Assembly: GCA_002315995.1 (NCBI GenBank)
Contig: DCHN01000064.1
Coordinates: forward strand, 16,979 to 29,652
Direction of reading: 5' to 3'
Origin: Bacteroidales bacterium UBA1751
GTDB taxonomy: Bacteria; Bacteroidota; Bacteroidia; Bacteroidales; UBA932
Length of the DNA: 12,674 nucleotides
Shown: piece by piece, positions 1-7,432 of the stretch
Numbering within the stretch: the first letter of the stretch is position 1
How the letters are laid out: the number at the start of each line of letters is the position of its first letter
Translations under genes and position numbers: made by a program
Notes under the pieces: generated by a model
The model's database searches: none
Told to the model about the DNA's origin: nothing
The model's input: the letters and a program-made list of their open reading frames with translations, nothing else

Positions 1-299
1 GTGAATGTAGCTGAGAATGTAGCCTTCTCATAGCTGCCCTCAATAGGTGTGGTAATTGCACAGTTGGTGCCTGCGGTTCCATTCTCATAAAGGTAAACAT
101 CATCGTTTGCTGTGTTCTTCCAGCTTGGAACAACCTTAATGAGGAGCGCTGTTTTTGTGTTGTCCTCAAGAGAGGCGTTAATAGTTACGGTATGGGTTCC
201 AGATTGAACGTCACTCTTCAGTTCGTCCTTCTGACATGAGCTTACGCCTAAAACTGTAAGTGCGCAAGCTGCGAGCGAAATAAAAATATTCCTTTTCAT
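1..299 (-). CDS. Fimbrillin-like lipoprotein, N-terminal part (runs off left edge)
   Basis: The first 99 codons of a gene are visible; the rest lies beyond position 1. Seen: a type II signal peptide with a hydrophobic stretch (about residues 5-19) ending in a VSSC lipobox with the lipid cysteine at residue 22, then QKDE. Known: in Bacteroidetes, K plus acidic residues just after the cysteine fits the lipoprotein surface-export signal. The mature start has the pattern TVTINASLEDNTKTAL, then a V-x-x-W-x-x-x-x-x-x-D stretch, as in fimbrillin-family (FimA/Mfa-like) N-terminal domains; the N-terminal part of the 1322-aa lipoprotein upstream has the same kind of start. The ATG at 299 gives the complete signal peptide. 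It lies 34 nt downstream of a 46-aa ORF with no obvious promoter between them, so it is probably the last visible member of a minus-strand operon. The fimbrillin assignment is a fold-level inference from a short fragment. Confidence 0.72.
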   Translation of the reverse strand, partial: MKRNIFISLAACALTVLGVSSCQKDELKSDVQSGTHTVTINASLEDNTKTALLIKVVPSWKNTANDDVYLYENGTAGTNCAITTPIEGSYEKATFSATF

Positions 300-333
300 A
301 TCTAATTTTTTATTGTTTTCAATTTAAATAATA

Positions 334-474
334 CTACCATTCGTCATCTACAATGACAATTTCATCACCAGGCTTTCCGCTACCTGCCAGGAACCGGAAA
401 GTGGAATTGAGTACAACGCACCTCACTTCGGGCGCGATGTACGCATCTTTAAGATTTAATAAATTCTCTTTCAT
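334..474 (-). CDS. Small leaderless protein (46 aa), paired with downstream lipoprotein
   Basis: A 46-codon ORF with ATG at 474 and TAG at 334, between the 1322-aa lipoprotein (17 nt upstream) and the truncated lipoprotein (34 nt downstream). There is no signal peptide or membrane segment. The N-terminal third is polar; the middle has Y12-I-A-P15-E16 followed by an alternating hydrophobic stretch and L29-x-x-S32; the C-terminus is glycine/aspartate-rich and ends DDEW. The same residues (Y12, P15, E16, L29, S32) are at the same positions, without gaps, in the 44-aa ORF at 4473-4607, which also sits just before a fimbrillin-like lipoprotein. That paralogy and the tight spacing are the main support for it being real. 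Function is unknown. Similar short Y-x-x-P-E proteins are, to my knowledge, common but uncharacterised in Bacteroidales. Confidence 0.68.
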   Translation of the reverse strand: MKENLLNLKDAYIAPEVRCVVLNSTFRFLAGSGKPGDEIVIVDDEW

Positions 475-491
475 TTTATTTTGTTATTTTT

Positions 492-3400
492 TTACTGAAG
501 CATGTAATTCCTGAACTCTGTAATCTGAGCATCTGTTATGCCGTAATCGCGGAGAATGTTGTAGGCTTTCTCCTTGAAGGTTGAGCCCTTGCTGTAGTTG
601 TTTATATAGTTAAGGCCATCTTTTCCAATTGAGTTTCCGCCGCCTGTTCTTGTTCTTGTTCCTACAACGCTGAATGAAGTGAGCTCGAAGTCAATAGAGC
701 AATCTTTTGGTGAAACTCCAAGAGCTGCCTGAAGAATCATGGATGTGTAACCTGTACGGTCTGCACCTACATAACAGTGAATATACACTGCCTTGCCTGC
801 CTTGAATGTAGCAAGAATCTTTGTGAAGATGTTTGTCATGCTTGTCTTGGCATTGGAGTTTGTAGTGTAGAAGTCTGAAATATAACCGCTGAAATTACCT
901 TTTACATACTCAACGCCGCGTGTTCCGTTGAAGGCGTTGTATGCGCTGCTGGATCCGTCTATACCTGGAGTCCTTGAAGTACTTCCATTACGGAGGTCAA
1001 CGTCAAGTGCAACATTCATATATTCGGTGATGTAATCCTTCTCAGTGTCGGTTGTTGCATCCATGTTTGTACCACGGAAAATCATTCCGCACTTTACGGT
1101 CTTTCCATCTGTTGTTTTGAGACCGCCGAAATCACGGCAGTTGTTTGCGTGACCATTAGCTCTTGTGTCGCTTACTTTGACCATACGTCTGCGGCCCTCG
1201 GTTGAGAAACTTCCTGTTGTAATTGTAGATGAGGAGGTTGCAACCTTGTAGTAGTATGTCTGGTTGACTGCAAGATTGAGAATGTCAACTGAATTGCCGG
1301 ATGTGGTTGTTGACATCTCAAGATCTGTCATTGCAGAGTTGTTGTAAACATATACGGTTCTGGTGCCGCTGGCACTGCTTGTCCACGAGAGAGAAACAGG
1401 TGCAGGAGCATCCAGACGGTTTGAAGATGATTGACCGCTTGTGTAGTTTGAAACTACGGTTTTGGATGTGTAGTTATCGTCTGTATAAGAGGTGGCTGCA
1501 TCGTCAAAGTAGTTCTTAACTTTTGTGTTCTCAAGGTTGAAAGCACCCTCCTTGCTTATATTGAGCGTGTAATTTGCAGAGCCTGCATAGTATGTTGTGC
1601 TCTCAGCAGCATTTGCTGTAATTGTGGTTGAACCTGTACCAACAATGGTAACGTTTGTTCCACTTACTGTTGCAACGGTTGTGTTGCTTGAAGAGTAGGT
1701 AACTGCTGTTTGCGCACCTTTTACAGTTTGTGGCATTGCGTATGTGCCTCCAATAGAGTAGGTGCTTCCTATTTTCATGGTAGCTGTAGCAGAGTCAAAA
1801 CTAAGGTTCTGATACTGCTTGCCTGTTCCATCATTCCATCTGTAGAGATATACAAAGTGGTTGTCGTGGCTTCCTCCGAACTTGAAGTACTTTGAAGAGC
1901 TCTTGTAATAGATGTACTGGTCTGTACTTCCTTCGCGCATCCAGAAACCAAAGGTGCCGTCTTCTGCAATCTTAAAGCTGAGAGCCTGCTTTGATGAAGA
2001 GTACTGCATACCTGTGCTGGTGCTTCCGCTGTATGAGCAGTAGAGATACTTGCCATCATGAAGCAGATAGTAGTTGCTTCCGTCCTTGCTTATTGTGAAC
2101 TCGTAAGCGCTGCAATCCTTTGTAATTACACCATCTTTGAGATCTGATGACTGGAGCTCATATTTGTTGGATGTGCTGTTGTCACCTGTAAAGACGAGTT
2201 TCTTGTCTGGAGAGACCATAATGAATTTTCCTGACCAGTTGGAAGGCTCTGCAGTAACGAGCTCATATCCCTTTGTGCTTGAGCCTGCCTCTTTTATTGT
2301 AAGAGTGTAGGAAGCTGTTGCAGACTGATACTGTGTTGTTTCTGCTGCTGATGCAGTAATTGTAACGGTACCTGGAGCAACAATCTTGATTTTGCTGTTT
2401 GATTCAATTGTAGCTACAGATGTGTTGCCCGATGTGTAGGTTACAGCTGTTTTTGCACCGCTTACGCTCTGAGGAAAATCATAGCTCGAACCAATTTTGT
2501 ATGTGTCACCGAGAGTCCATGTAACTGAAGATGTTGCGAAGCTGATACTCTGAATCTCCTTTCCTCCTGTTGACTCAAGTTTATAGAGCTGAATTTTGTG
2601 TCTCTCGGTAGAACTGTAATTGAACTTTGAGCTGCTGTAATAGAGGTAGTACTTTGTAAAATCGGTGTAGTTGCCCGAACTGAGTACCTGGACTCCACCA
2701 TCCTGATAAGCAAAGCAGTGGTTGTAGGTTACGGTACCGTATGTGCTGCCTTTGTCCTTGTAATCAACGTCTGAAATGTTTATTTCGCTATCTGAATAGA
2801 AGATATACTTTCCATTGCTATTCTGAACGTTGTATGAAGGCTGACCAACATTGACGTGTGTCTTTCCGGTAGATGTAACGGTAAGAGCGTACTTGTTGAT
2901 ATCTGTGCCGGCTGCAATTTTGCCGTCATTTATTGTAACGCTTACTGCATAGCTTGATGTTGAAGATGAGTATACGTCAAAAGCCTTGCTGCTGCTCTCG
3001 TCAACAAAGAGGTATGTGCCGTCCCAACTTGTTGGAGCCGATGTAATCTTTACATATTGATCACCGGTAGGTGTTGGAGGAACAGGTGTGCCACCATCGT
3101 CATATTTGTAGAGATATACGCAGTGGTTGTCGTGGCTTCCACCGAATTTGAAGTATTCTGAAGAGCTCTTATAATAGAGGCATTGATCTGTGCTTCCAAC
3201 GCTCATCCAGAATCCGAATGTGCCATCCTCCATAACCTTAAGGCCTAGAGCCTGCTTAGATGATGAGTAAGCTACACCGGTACTGCTGCTGCCGCTGCCG
3301 CTGAAAGAGCAGTAGAGGTACTGACTGTTATGCATCAGATAGTAGTTGCTGCCGTCCTTGCTTATTGTGAATTCGTAAGCGCTGCAATCCTTTGTAATTA

Positions 3401-4460
3401 CGCCATCTTTGATATCTGATGACTGGAGTTCATACTTGTTGCTTGTGCTTTTGTCGGCTGTGAAGATGAAATCCTTGTTGGCTGATACCATAATGTATCT
3501 TCCTGACCAATCTGTAGGCTCTGATGTTATGAGTTTGTAGCCCTTGCTTCCACCTGTAGGGTCCTCTTTGTGATCCTCATCGTAGTTTACTATGATATCC
3601 TTCATGAGGCCGGCTGTGAATGTAGCAGCTGCGCTCATGGTCTTTGATATATAGCAAGGAATCTCGGAAGCGCCAGAGCGTTTAGCCTTTACAGCTACAA
3701 CAATGTTTGAGCCTGAAGGTATGTCGTGAGGAACAATTCCTGCATAGAAGGTTCCAGTTGCACCGGCAGCTATTGTAGCCTCACCGCTTACAGAGAGGGA
3801 AATCTTCTTTGAAGCACCGGATTTGGCGCTCCATGCGAAATCATCCTTTGTCATATCAACGGTGAAATCTCCTGCAATTTCCTTTACAGATGTGAATTCA
3901 ACTCCTGTAACGGTAATTGGGGCAGAAAGGGTGTTGGTGACAACGAACTTTGCAACTGCAAGGGCGTTGGTCATTGTAATCTCTACACCTGACTCAGCCT
4001 TTGGAGCGTTGAGCTTTTTACCAAAGAGAGGGAAGTTCTCTCCTGCGAGGTGAGCTGTAGAGTTTACACCAGCCTGTGAAGGAGCTGCATTAACGGATAC
4101 GCTTACTGAAGCAGCCTTCTTGTTGTCTGAATTGTATGGATAAACAACATACCAGTCATTGTTGTCACCGAGGCTTGATACCTCTCCGGTGAATTTATTG
4201 CCGCTTACGTATGTGAATTTTGAAACGTAATTGGTAGAGTGACCAGTTTTTATGTGAATGGCGCTGAGTTCATCGCCGCTTGCCCATACGGTAGCCATAC
4301 CGCTGTTGGCAGTTTTTGTGGCAGGAATCTCAGCTGTAAGGGTCATTTCTGTTCCGAACATGGAGTTCTGGATCTCCTCAACCTTTGAACATGAAGTGGA
4401 GAAGAGAGCGGCGCAAGCCAAACTCAAAAGAGCGAATTTCTTTACAATACTTGTTCTCAT
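492..4460 (-). CDS. Giant modular surface lipoprotein: fimbrillin-like domain, repeat modules, Ig-like domains, C-terminal tyrosine-phosphatase-type domain
   Basis: 1322 aa. Signal peptide with lipobox STSC, lipid cysteine C24, then SKVEE, which fits outer-membrane surface display. Domains in order: fimbrillin-like region (about 36-295; W-A-S-G-D near 59 and a VVYPYN motif at 105-110 are typical); repeat module A1 (307-456); Pro/Thr linker; diverged module A2 (469-627); Ig-like (Big_2-type, 634-723); module A3 (730-877), close to A1; second Ig-like (881-969); fibronectin-III-like (1012-1088); phosphatase (about 1095-1322). Phosphatase evidence: NCRDFGG (1107-1113, the NFRDLGG signature), DVDLRNG (1153-1159) and the P-loop H-C1229-YVGAD-R1235-TG, a CX5R nucleophile loop as in the Y_phosphatase3/IphP group. 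Catalytic residues look intact, so phospho-Tyr/Ser, phosphoinositide or another phosphate ester may be the substrate. It follows a 44-aa ORF by 12 nt. The fimbrillin-phosphatase fusion is unusual. Domain calls are by eye. Confidence 0.88.
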   Translation of the reverse strand: MRTSIVKKFALLSLACAALFSTSCSKVEEIQNSMFGTEMTLTAEIPATKTANSGMATVWASGDELSAIHIKTGHSTNYVSKFTYVSGNKFTGEVSSLGDNNDWYVVYPYNSDNKKAASVSVSVNAAPSQAGVNSTAHLAGENFPLFGKKLNAPKAESGVEITMTNALAVAKFVVTNTLSAPITVTGVEFTSVKEIAGDFTVDMTKDDFAWSAKSGASKKISLSVSGEATIAAGATGTFYAGIVPHDIPSGSNIVVAVKAKRSGASEIPCYISKTMSAAATFTAGLMKDIIVNYDEDHKEDPTGGSKGYKLITSEPTDWSGRYIMVSANKDFIFTADKSTSNKYELQSSDIKDGVITKDCSAYEFTISKDGSNYYLMHNSQYLYCSFSGSGSSSTGVAYSSSKQALGLKVMEDGTFGFWMSVGSTDQCLYYKSSSEYFKFGGSHDNHCVYLYKYDDGGTPVPPTPTGDQYVKITSAPTSWDGTYLFVDESSSKAFDVYSSSTSSYAVSVTINDGKIAAGTDINKYALTVTSTGKTHVNVGQPSYNVQNSNGKYIFYSDSEINISDVDYKDKGSTYGTVTYNHCFAYQDGGVQVLSSGNYTDFTKYYLYYSSSKFNYSSTERHKIQLYKLESTGGKEIQSISFATSSVTWTLGDTYKIGSSYDFPQSVSGAKTAVTYTSGNTSVATIESNSKIKIVAPGTVTITASAAETTQYQSATASYTLTIKEAGSSTKGYELVTAEPSNWSGKFIMVSPDKKLVFTGDNSTSNKYELQSSDLKDGVITKDCSAYEFTISKDGSNYYLLHDGKYLYCSYSGSTSTGMQYSSSKQALSFKIAEDGTFGFWMREGSTDQYIYYKSSSKYFKFGGSHDNHFVYLYRWNDGTGKQYQNLSFDSATATMKIGSTYSIGGTYAMPQTVKGAQTAVTYSSSNTTVATVSGTNVTIVGTGSTTITANAAESTTYYAGSANYTLNISKEGAFNLENTKVKNYFDDAATSYTDDNYTSKTVVSNYTSGQSSSNRLDAPAPVSLSWTSSASGTRTVYVYNNSAMTDLEMSTTTSGNSVDILNLAVNQTYYYKVATSSSTITTGSFSTEGRRRMVKVSDTRANGHANNCRDFGGLKTTDGKTVKCGMIFRGTNMDATTDTEKDYITEYMNVALDVDLRNGSTSRTPGIDGSSSAYNAFNGTRGVEYVKGNFSGYISDFYTTNSNAKTSMTNIFTKILATFKAGKAVYIHCYVGADRTGYTSMILQAALGVSPKDCSIDFELTSFSVVGTRTRTGGGNSIGKDGLNYINNYSKGSTFKEKAYNILRDYGITDAQITEFRNYMLQ
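1830..2273 (-). repeat. Intragenic repeat module A3 (residues 730-877 of the 1322-aa lipoprotein)
   Basis: This segment encodes a module of about 148 aa that begins G-Y-E-L-V-T-A-E-P-S-x-W-S-G and ends near the GGSHDNHFVYLYRW motif. It is nearly the same as module A1 (3093-3542) in protein and largely in DNA, for example around 2085-2160 versus 3358-3433. An Ig-like domain lies directly on each side. The fold is not recognised; aromatic/glycine spacing and several Y-L-Y-x strands suggest an all-beta (possibly trefoil- or lectin-like) module. Confidence 0.85.
3093..3542 (-). repeat. Intragenic repeat module A1 (residues 307-456 of the 1322-aa lipoprotein)
   Basis: Partner of the module at 1830-2273, starting G-Y-K-L-I-T-S-E-P-T-D-W-S-G. 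Long stretches are shared, including the Y-E-L-Q-S-S-D-[IL]-K-D-G-V-I-T-K-D-C region and the G-G-S-H-D-N-H motif. A third, clearly older relative lies at about 2580-3056 (residues 469-627, start Q-Y-V-K-I-T-S-A-P-T-S-W-D-G). A1 and A3 are therefore a recent duplication or a gene-converted pair, with A2 an older copy. Confidence 0.85.
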
Positions 4461-4472
4461 AATGTCAAGGTT

Positions 4473-4607
4473 TTAGAAAAGCGGAGCAGGATCCTGCCCC
4501 CAGTTGTCAATACTTGTTTGAAGCAGGTTGCCCTCCAATTCGAAGGAGGCTACACTGCACTCTGGAGATACGTAGCATCTCTCAAAAGAATTCTCAGTTC
4601 TTTTCAT
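4473..4607 (-). CDS. Small leaderless protein (44 aa), first gene of the fimbrillin-like cluster
   Basis: A 44-codon ORF using the ATG at 4607 with TAA at 4473. The open frame extends further upstream, but those residues are encoded by AT-rich leader DNA and do not look like protein. It has no signal peptide. It shares Y12-[IV]-[AS]-P15-E16, L29 and S32, ungapped, with the 46-aa ORF at 334-474. Its C-terminus is also acidic and glycine-containing (DNWGQDP). It ends 12 nt before the 1322-aa lipoprotein, so translational coupling or a shared transcript is likely. Its role is unknown; the recurring position just before a fimbrillin-like lipoprotein suggests something specific to that system (regulator, chaperone or secreted peptide), which is inference. 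Confidence 0.68.
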   Translation of the reverse strand: MKRTENSFERCYVSPECSVASFELEGNLLQTSIDNWGQDPAPLF

Positions 4608-5029
4608 AAATGTTTTATTTAAATATTTATATATTATACAATTGGTTTCTAATGCTTTAGCTAAAATATTCCAGAGTCTTTCCGGCTCTGGAAATTGATT
4701 TGGAACTTCCACCCCAAAACATACAAATCTTGCAATATAAAACCGGAAAACCAAAAAAAAAGATAACAATTTTATTAAATAGGTAAACTTTATTTTTCAG
4801 AATATTGACCAATCTTATAAATTGTGATGTTAATATACTGAAAATTAACAAGTTAAAGATGGTACGGGGGGGGTAAACTCCAATTATGTAAACGAAAAAC
4901 CATTTACAAATCCTATAAATGGTGTAATTCCTTAGTTATAATTTGTAACCTATTTTTTGTTGCTTAACTAAAGGAATTTATCCTTAATTTTGAATGATTT
5001 ATAGGCTGGTTAAAATCCTCTTATGTAAT
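4608..5029. other. AT-rich divergent intergenic region with hairpin and G8 tract
   Basis: These 422 nt separate the minus-strand surface-protein cluster from the plus-strand serine hydrolase operon, and no protein-like ORF is seen. They should hold the promoters of both. No clean Bacteroidales promoter (TTTG, 19-21 nt, TAnnTTTG) is found. The nearest plus-strand candidate is TATAATTTG at 4937-4945, which has one extra base against the -7 consensus. Other elements are an 8-bp inverted repeat at 4669-4693 and a run of eight G at 4866-4873. Confidence 0.6.
4669..4693. repeat. Inverted repeat in the leader region of the minus-strand cluster
   Basis: TTCCAGAG and CTCTGGAA form a perfect 8-bp stem around a 9-nt loop, 61 nt upstream of the 44-aa ORF start. 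No T-run follows on either strand, so it does not look like an intrinsic terminator. It could be an operator or an mRNA leader hairpin. Confidence 0.5.
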
Positions 5030-6070
5030 ATGAAATCCAAACACCTCCACCTCTTTGCCGCACTCTGCTTCTGCGCGGCACTCGCATGCTCCTGCAGGAG
5101 CGAAATAGTTGATTTGCCACGCGCCCATAGAGATTCATCTGTTGAGGCGGCCATTGACTCCTTCATTGTTGCAACCCAAAACCTCAAGAGCGATGCGCCT
5201 GATGCCCACATTGACGTGCACAGTGTAATGCTGCTCAAGCACGGCAAGGTAATTGGCAGCCGCTGGCTCAACGGCGCCGATGAGAATACCCCGCACATAA
5301 TGTACTCTGTGAGCAAGACCTTTACCACTGTGGCTTTAGGCTTTGCAACTGCCGATAGTTTATTGTCTGTTGGCGACCGGGTGATTGACTTCTTCCCGGA
5401 ACTTGTGCCTGACTCCTTGAGCGCAAACCTGGAGGCCATGCGTGTTTGGGACCTTCTTACAATGACCTGCGGACAGAGCAGGGAACCTGCACATCTGAGA
5501 GATTCTCTTCACTGGGTCAAGGAGTTCCTGAAATACCCTGTTGAGCATGAGCCGGGCACATTCTTCAAATACAACTCTGCCGGCACGTATATGGTGAGTG
5601 CCATTGTTCAGAAGGTAACAGGAGAGAAAATCAATGACTATTTGACTCCACGCTTGTGGGAGCCTCTGCATATTGAGAAGCCTGTGTGGGAGGAGTCACC
5701 TGAGGGTATAAACTGCGGTGGCTGGGGCCTCTGGCTCAAGACAGAGGATATGGCCAAGCTGGGCCAGCTCCTTTTACAGAGAGGAGAGTGGAACGGGAGG
5801 CAGATACTATCGCCCGAGTGGGTGGAGCAGATGACCTCATATAAGGTGTCAACAAAGAGGCCGGAGGATCAGCGCCCCGACTGGACCGCGGGCTACTGCT
5901 GGTTCATGTGGCGATGCACTCACAACGGCGTGCGTGCCGACGGTCAGGACGGGCAGTATATAATAGTGCTTCCGGAGCAGGATGCGGTAATTATTCTTAC
6001 ATCGGATTCGTCGGAGTATCAGCCATATATGGATATTGTATGGAGGTGGCTCTTGCCGGCGGTGGAGTAA
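5030..6070 (+). CDS. Serine hydrolase lipoprotein, class C beta-lactamase / penicillin-binding fold
   Basis: 346 aa from the ATG at 5030. An in-frame ATG at 4994 would add 12 residues before the signal peptide, so 5030 is preferred. The N-terminus is a hydrophobic signal peptide ending in a cysteine cluster (C20 and C22), probably a lipoprotein. Catalytic motifs of the beta-lactamase/esterase/D-peptidase superfamily (PF00144) are visible: S93-V-S-K96 (SxxK nucleophile and base), Y181-N-S183 (the YxN/YxS motif, after PGTFFK) and a C-terminal GQDGQYIIVLPE segment (303-316) in place of KTG. W140-D-L-L-T-M and GWGLWLKTEDMAKLGQLLL (231-249) are also typical. Likely a periplasmic or outer-membrane esterase or D-amino-acid peptidase rather than a resistance enzyme; the substrate cannot be told. 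Only 11 nt separate it from the GH18 gene, so they are probably co-transcribed. Confidence 0.87.
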   Translation: MKSKHLHLFAALCFCAALACSCRSEIVDLPRAHRDSSVEAAIDSFIVATQNLKSDAPDAHIDVHSVMLLKHGKVIGSRWLNGADENTPHIMYSVSKTFTTVALGFATADSLLSVGDRVIDFFPELVPDSLSANLEAMRVWDLLTMTCGQSREPAHLRDSLHWVKEFLKYPVEHEPGTFFKYNSAGTYMVSAIVQKVTGEKINDYLTPRLWEPLHIEKPVWEESPEGINCGGWGLWLKTEDMAKLGQLLLQRGEWNGRQILSPEWVEQMTSYKVSTKRPEDQRPDWTAGYCWFMWRCTHNGVRADGQDGQYIIVLPEQDAVIILTSDSSEYQPYMDIVWRWLLPAVE

Positions 6071-6081
6071 AACAGATTGTT

Positions 6082-7383
6082 ATGCGTTCGCTTGCCTTTG
6101 CTGTTGTTGTTACGGCGTTGTTTCTTCTTCAGGGGTGTCAGAAGGAGGGTGAGATGGAGTTCTATCTGCCGGTGAATGAGTATGATGTGTCAAGCAGTGC
6201 TTCAACTGTGAATGTGTCGTTGACGGCAAGCAGGGATTATGATGTTGTTGTTCCTGCGCAGTATGGCGGGTGGATTTCGGTTGTTGCCAAGAGTGAGCAC
6301 TCACTTCAACTTGCTGTGTCGGAGAATTCCGGGACATCTTCCAGGGTGGGTACGGTTCAAATAAGCCATAACGGTGAGGTGCTTGGCAGTGTCTCTGTGG
6401 GTCAGGCTGCAGGACTCGTCTATGCGGCTCCTAAGAATGAGAAGTTTGTAAGAATGGCATATTTCCCATCGTATCAGAAACAGGATGCTGCTTCAATGCC
6501 GGATGATTTCCTGCAGTGCGTGGATGTGGCGGCCTTTGCCTTTGCCACCATTCAGGATGATTATACACTCAAGCTCAACAGCGGCAGTGCTACTCTTCAG
6601 AATCTTGTTTCAAGGTGCCATGGCCTGGGTATAAAGGTTGTGCTGAGTTTCAATGGTACCTGGCTTGACAAGCGGTATGTAACTATGAGCAAATCAACCA
6701 AGTTGCGTCAGAAGTTCATTGCATCGTTGATGACCATTGTAAATCAGTATGGTGTAGATGGTGTTGATAATGATTGGGAGTATCCTGCCGATGACGATGG
6801 TTCCAAGGAGGGAAATCTTTACCTGATGCGGGAGTTGAGCAACATAATGCATGCGCCTGGTAAGAATATGCTGCTTACTATGGCAATTTCTTCGGGGATT
6901 TATGCTTCAAGCAAATATTACAGGGGAGTTGATGACGGGGTGTTTGGTTGCGTGGATTGGTTTGGGAGCATGGTCTATGACGACTATTCGGAGTCTGTTA
7001 CAGGCAAGCATCACTCTACATACGAGTCTCTGGTTACAAGCTACAATTACTGGGTGGGGAAACGAGGAATGCCTTCGTATAAGTTTGTTGGTGGAATTCC
7101 GGCGTATGGTCGACCTTCCGGAATTGCTCAGAGTGGCAATATACTCACCTATTCTACAATTATTTCAAAGGGTGGGGATCCTGATGCAGATCAGGCAACG
7201 GTAACCACCTCGGCTCATCCATCGGCATTTACCATATACTATAACGGACGTCCTACAGTTCGGAAGAAGGTGGATTTCTGCAAGGATAACGGTTGTGGAG
7301 GTTATTTCTTCTGGGAGGCAGGTCAGGATCTTACCGATTCGCGTTCTTTGCTCCGTGCCGCCAGCGCTGAGGCCCTGAAGTAG
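6082..7383 (+). CDS. BACON-domain GH18 glycosidase lipoprotein (chitinase / endo-N-acetylglucosaminidase type)
   Basis: 433 aa from the ATG at 6082, which gives a clean signal peptide with LLQGC lipobox (lipid C19, then QKEGE). The frame is open further upstream, but that part lies within the preceding gene. Residues about 28-110 fit a BACON-type Ig-like domain (Y-D-V-S-S-S-A-S-T-V near the start, W-I-S-V, a closing G-S-V-S-V-G-Q). Residues about 120-433 form a GH18 barrel: VVLSFNG (186-192), the catalytic D226-GV-D229-N-D231-W-E233-YP (DxxDxDxE with the acid E233 intact), MVYDDY (297-302) and a C-terminal FFWEAG (409-414). GH18 enzymes cleave beta-1,4 bonds next to N-acetylglucosamine by substrate-assisted catalysis, so chitin-like or N-glycan cores are plausible targets. 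It follows the serine hydrolase by 11 nt and ends just before a strong hairpin. Chitinase versus endoglycosidase cannot be resolved. Confidence 0.9.
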   Translation: MRSLAFAVVVTALFLLQGCQKEGEMEFYLPVNEYDVSSSASTVNVSLTASRDYDVVVPAQYGGWISVVAKSEHSLQLAVSENSGTSSRVGTVQISHNGEVLGSVSVGQAAGLVYAAPKNEKFVRMAYFPSYQKQDAASMPDDFLQCVDVAAFAFATIQDDYTLKLNSGSATLQNLVSRCHGLGIKVVLSFNGTWLDKRYVTMSKSTKLRQKFIASLMTIVNQYGVDGVDNDWEYPADDDGSKEGNLYLMRELSNIMHAPGKNMLLTMAISSGIYASSKYYRGVDDGVFGCVDWFGSMVYDDYSESVTGKHHSTYESLVTSYNYWVGKRGMPSYKFVGGIPAYGRPSGIAQSGNILTYSTIISKGGDPDADQATVTTSAHPSAFTIYYNGRPTVRKKVDFCKDNGCGGYFFWEAGQDLTDSRSLLRAASAEALK

Positions 7384-7384
7384 C

Positions 7385-7421
7385 CGTTGGCCGGACACGG
7401 GCCACCCGTGTCCGGCCAACG
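7385..7421 (+). terminator. Perfect 17-bp GC-rich hairpin after the GH18 gene
   Basis: The arms at 7385-7401 and 7405-7421 are exact reverse complements, 17 bp with a CCA loop, starting 2 nt after the GH18 stop codon. What follows is TTAAAAATT rather than a U-run, so it is not a textbook intrinsic terminator. It most likely ends or stabilises the hydrolase-GH18 transcript. Its perfect, GC-rich symmetry also fits a REP-like palindromic element. Confidence 0.6.
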
Positions 7422-7432
7422 TTAAAAATTGC

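Noticed and set aside
4608..4769. Longer version of the 44-aa ORF
   Set aside because: The upstream residues come from AT-rich leader DNA and the short form aligns from its first residues with the 46-aa paralog.
5030..6070. Beta-lactamase resistance gene
   Set aside because: The SxxK and YxN-like motifs show only the fold; the C-terminal motif and context fit the broad esterase/peptidase group rather than an AmpC enzyme.
5908..6081. Upstream extension of the GH18 reading frame into the serine hydrolase gene
   Set aside because: The frame is open, but the residues lie wholly in another gene's coding frame or just after its stop, and the start at 6082 gives a proper lipoprotein signal peptide.
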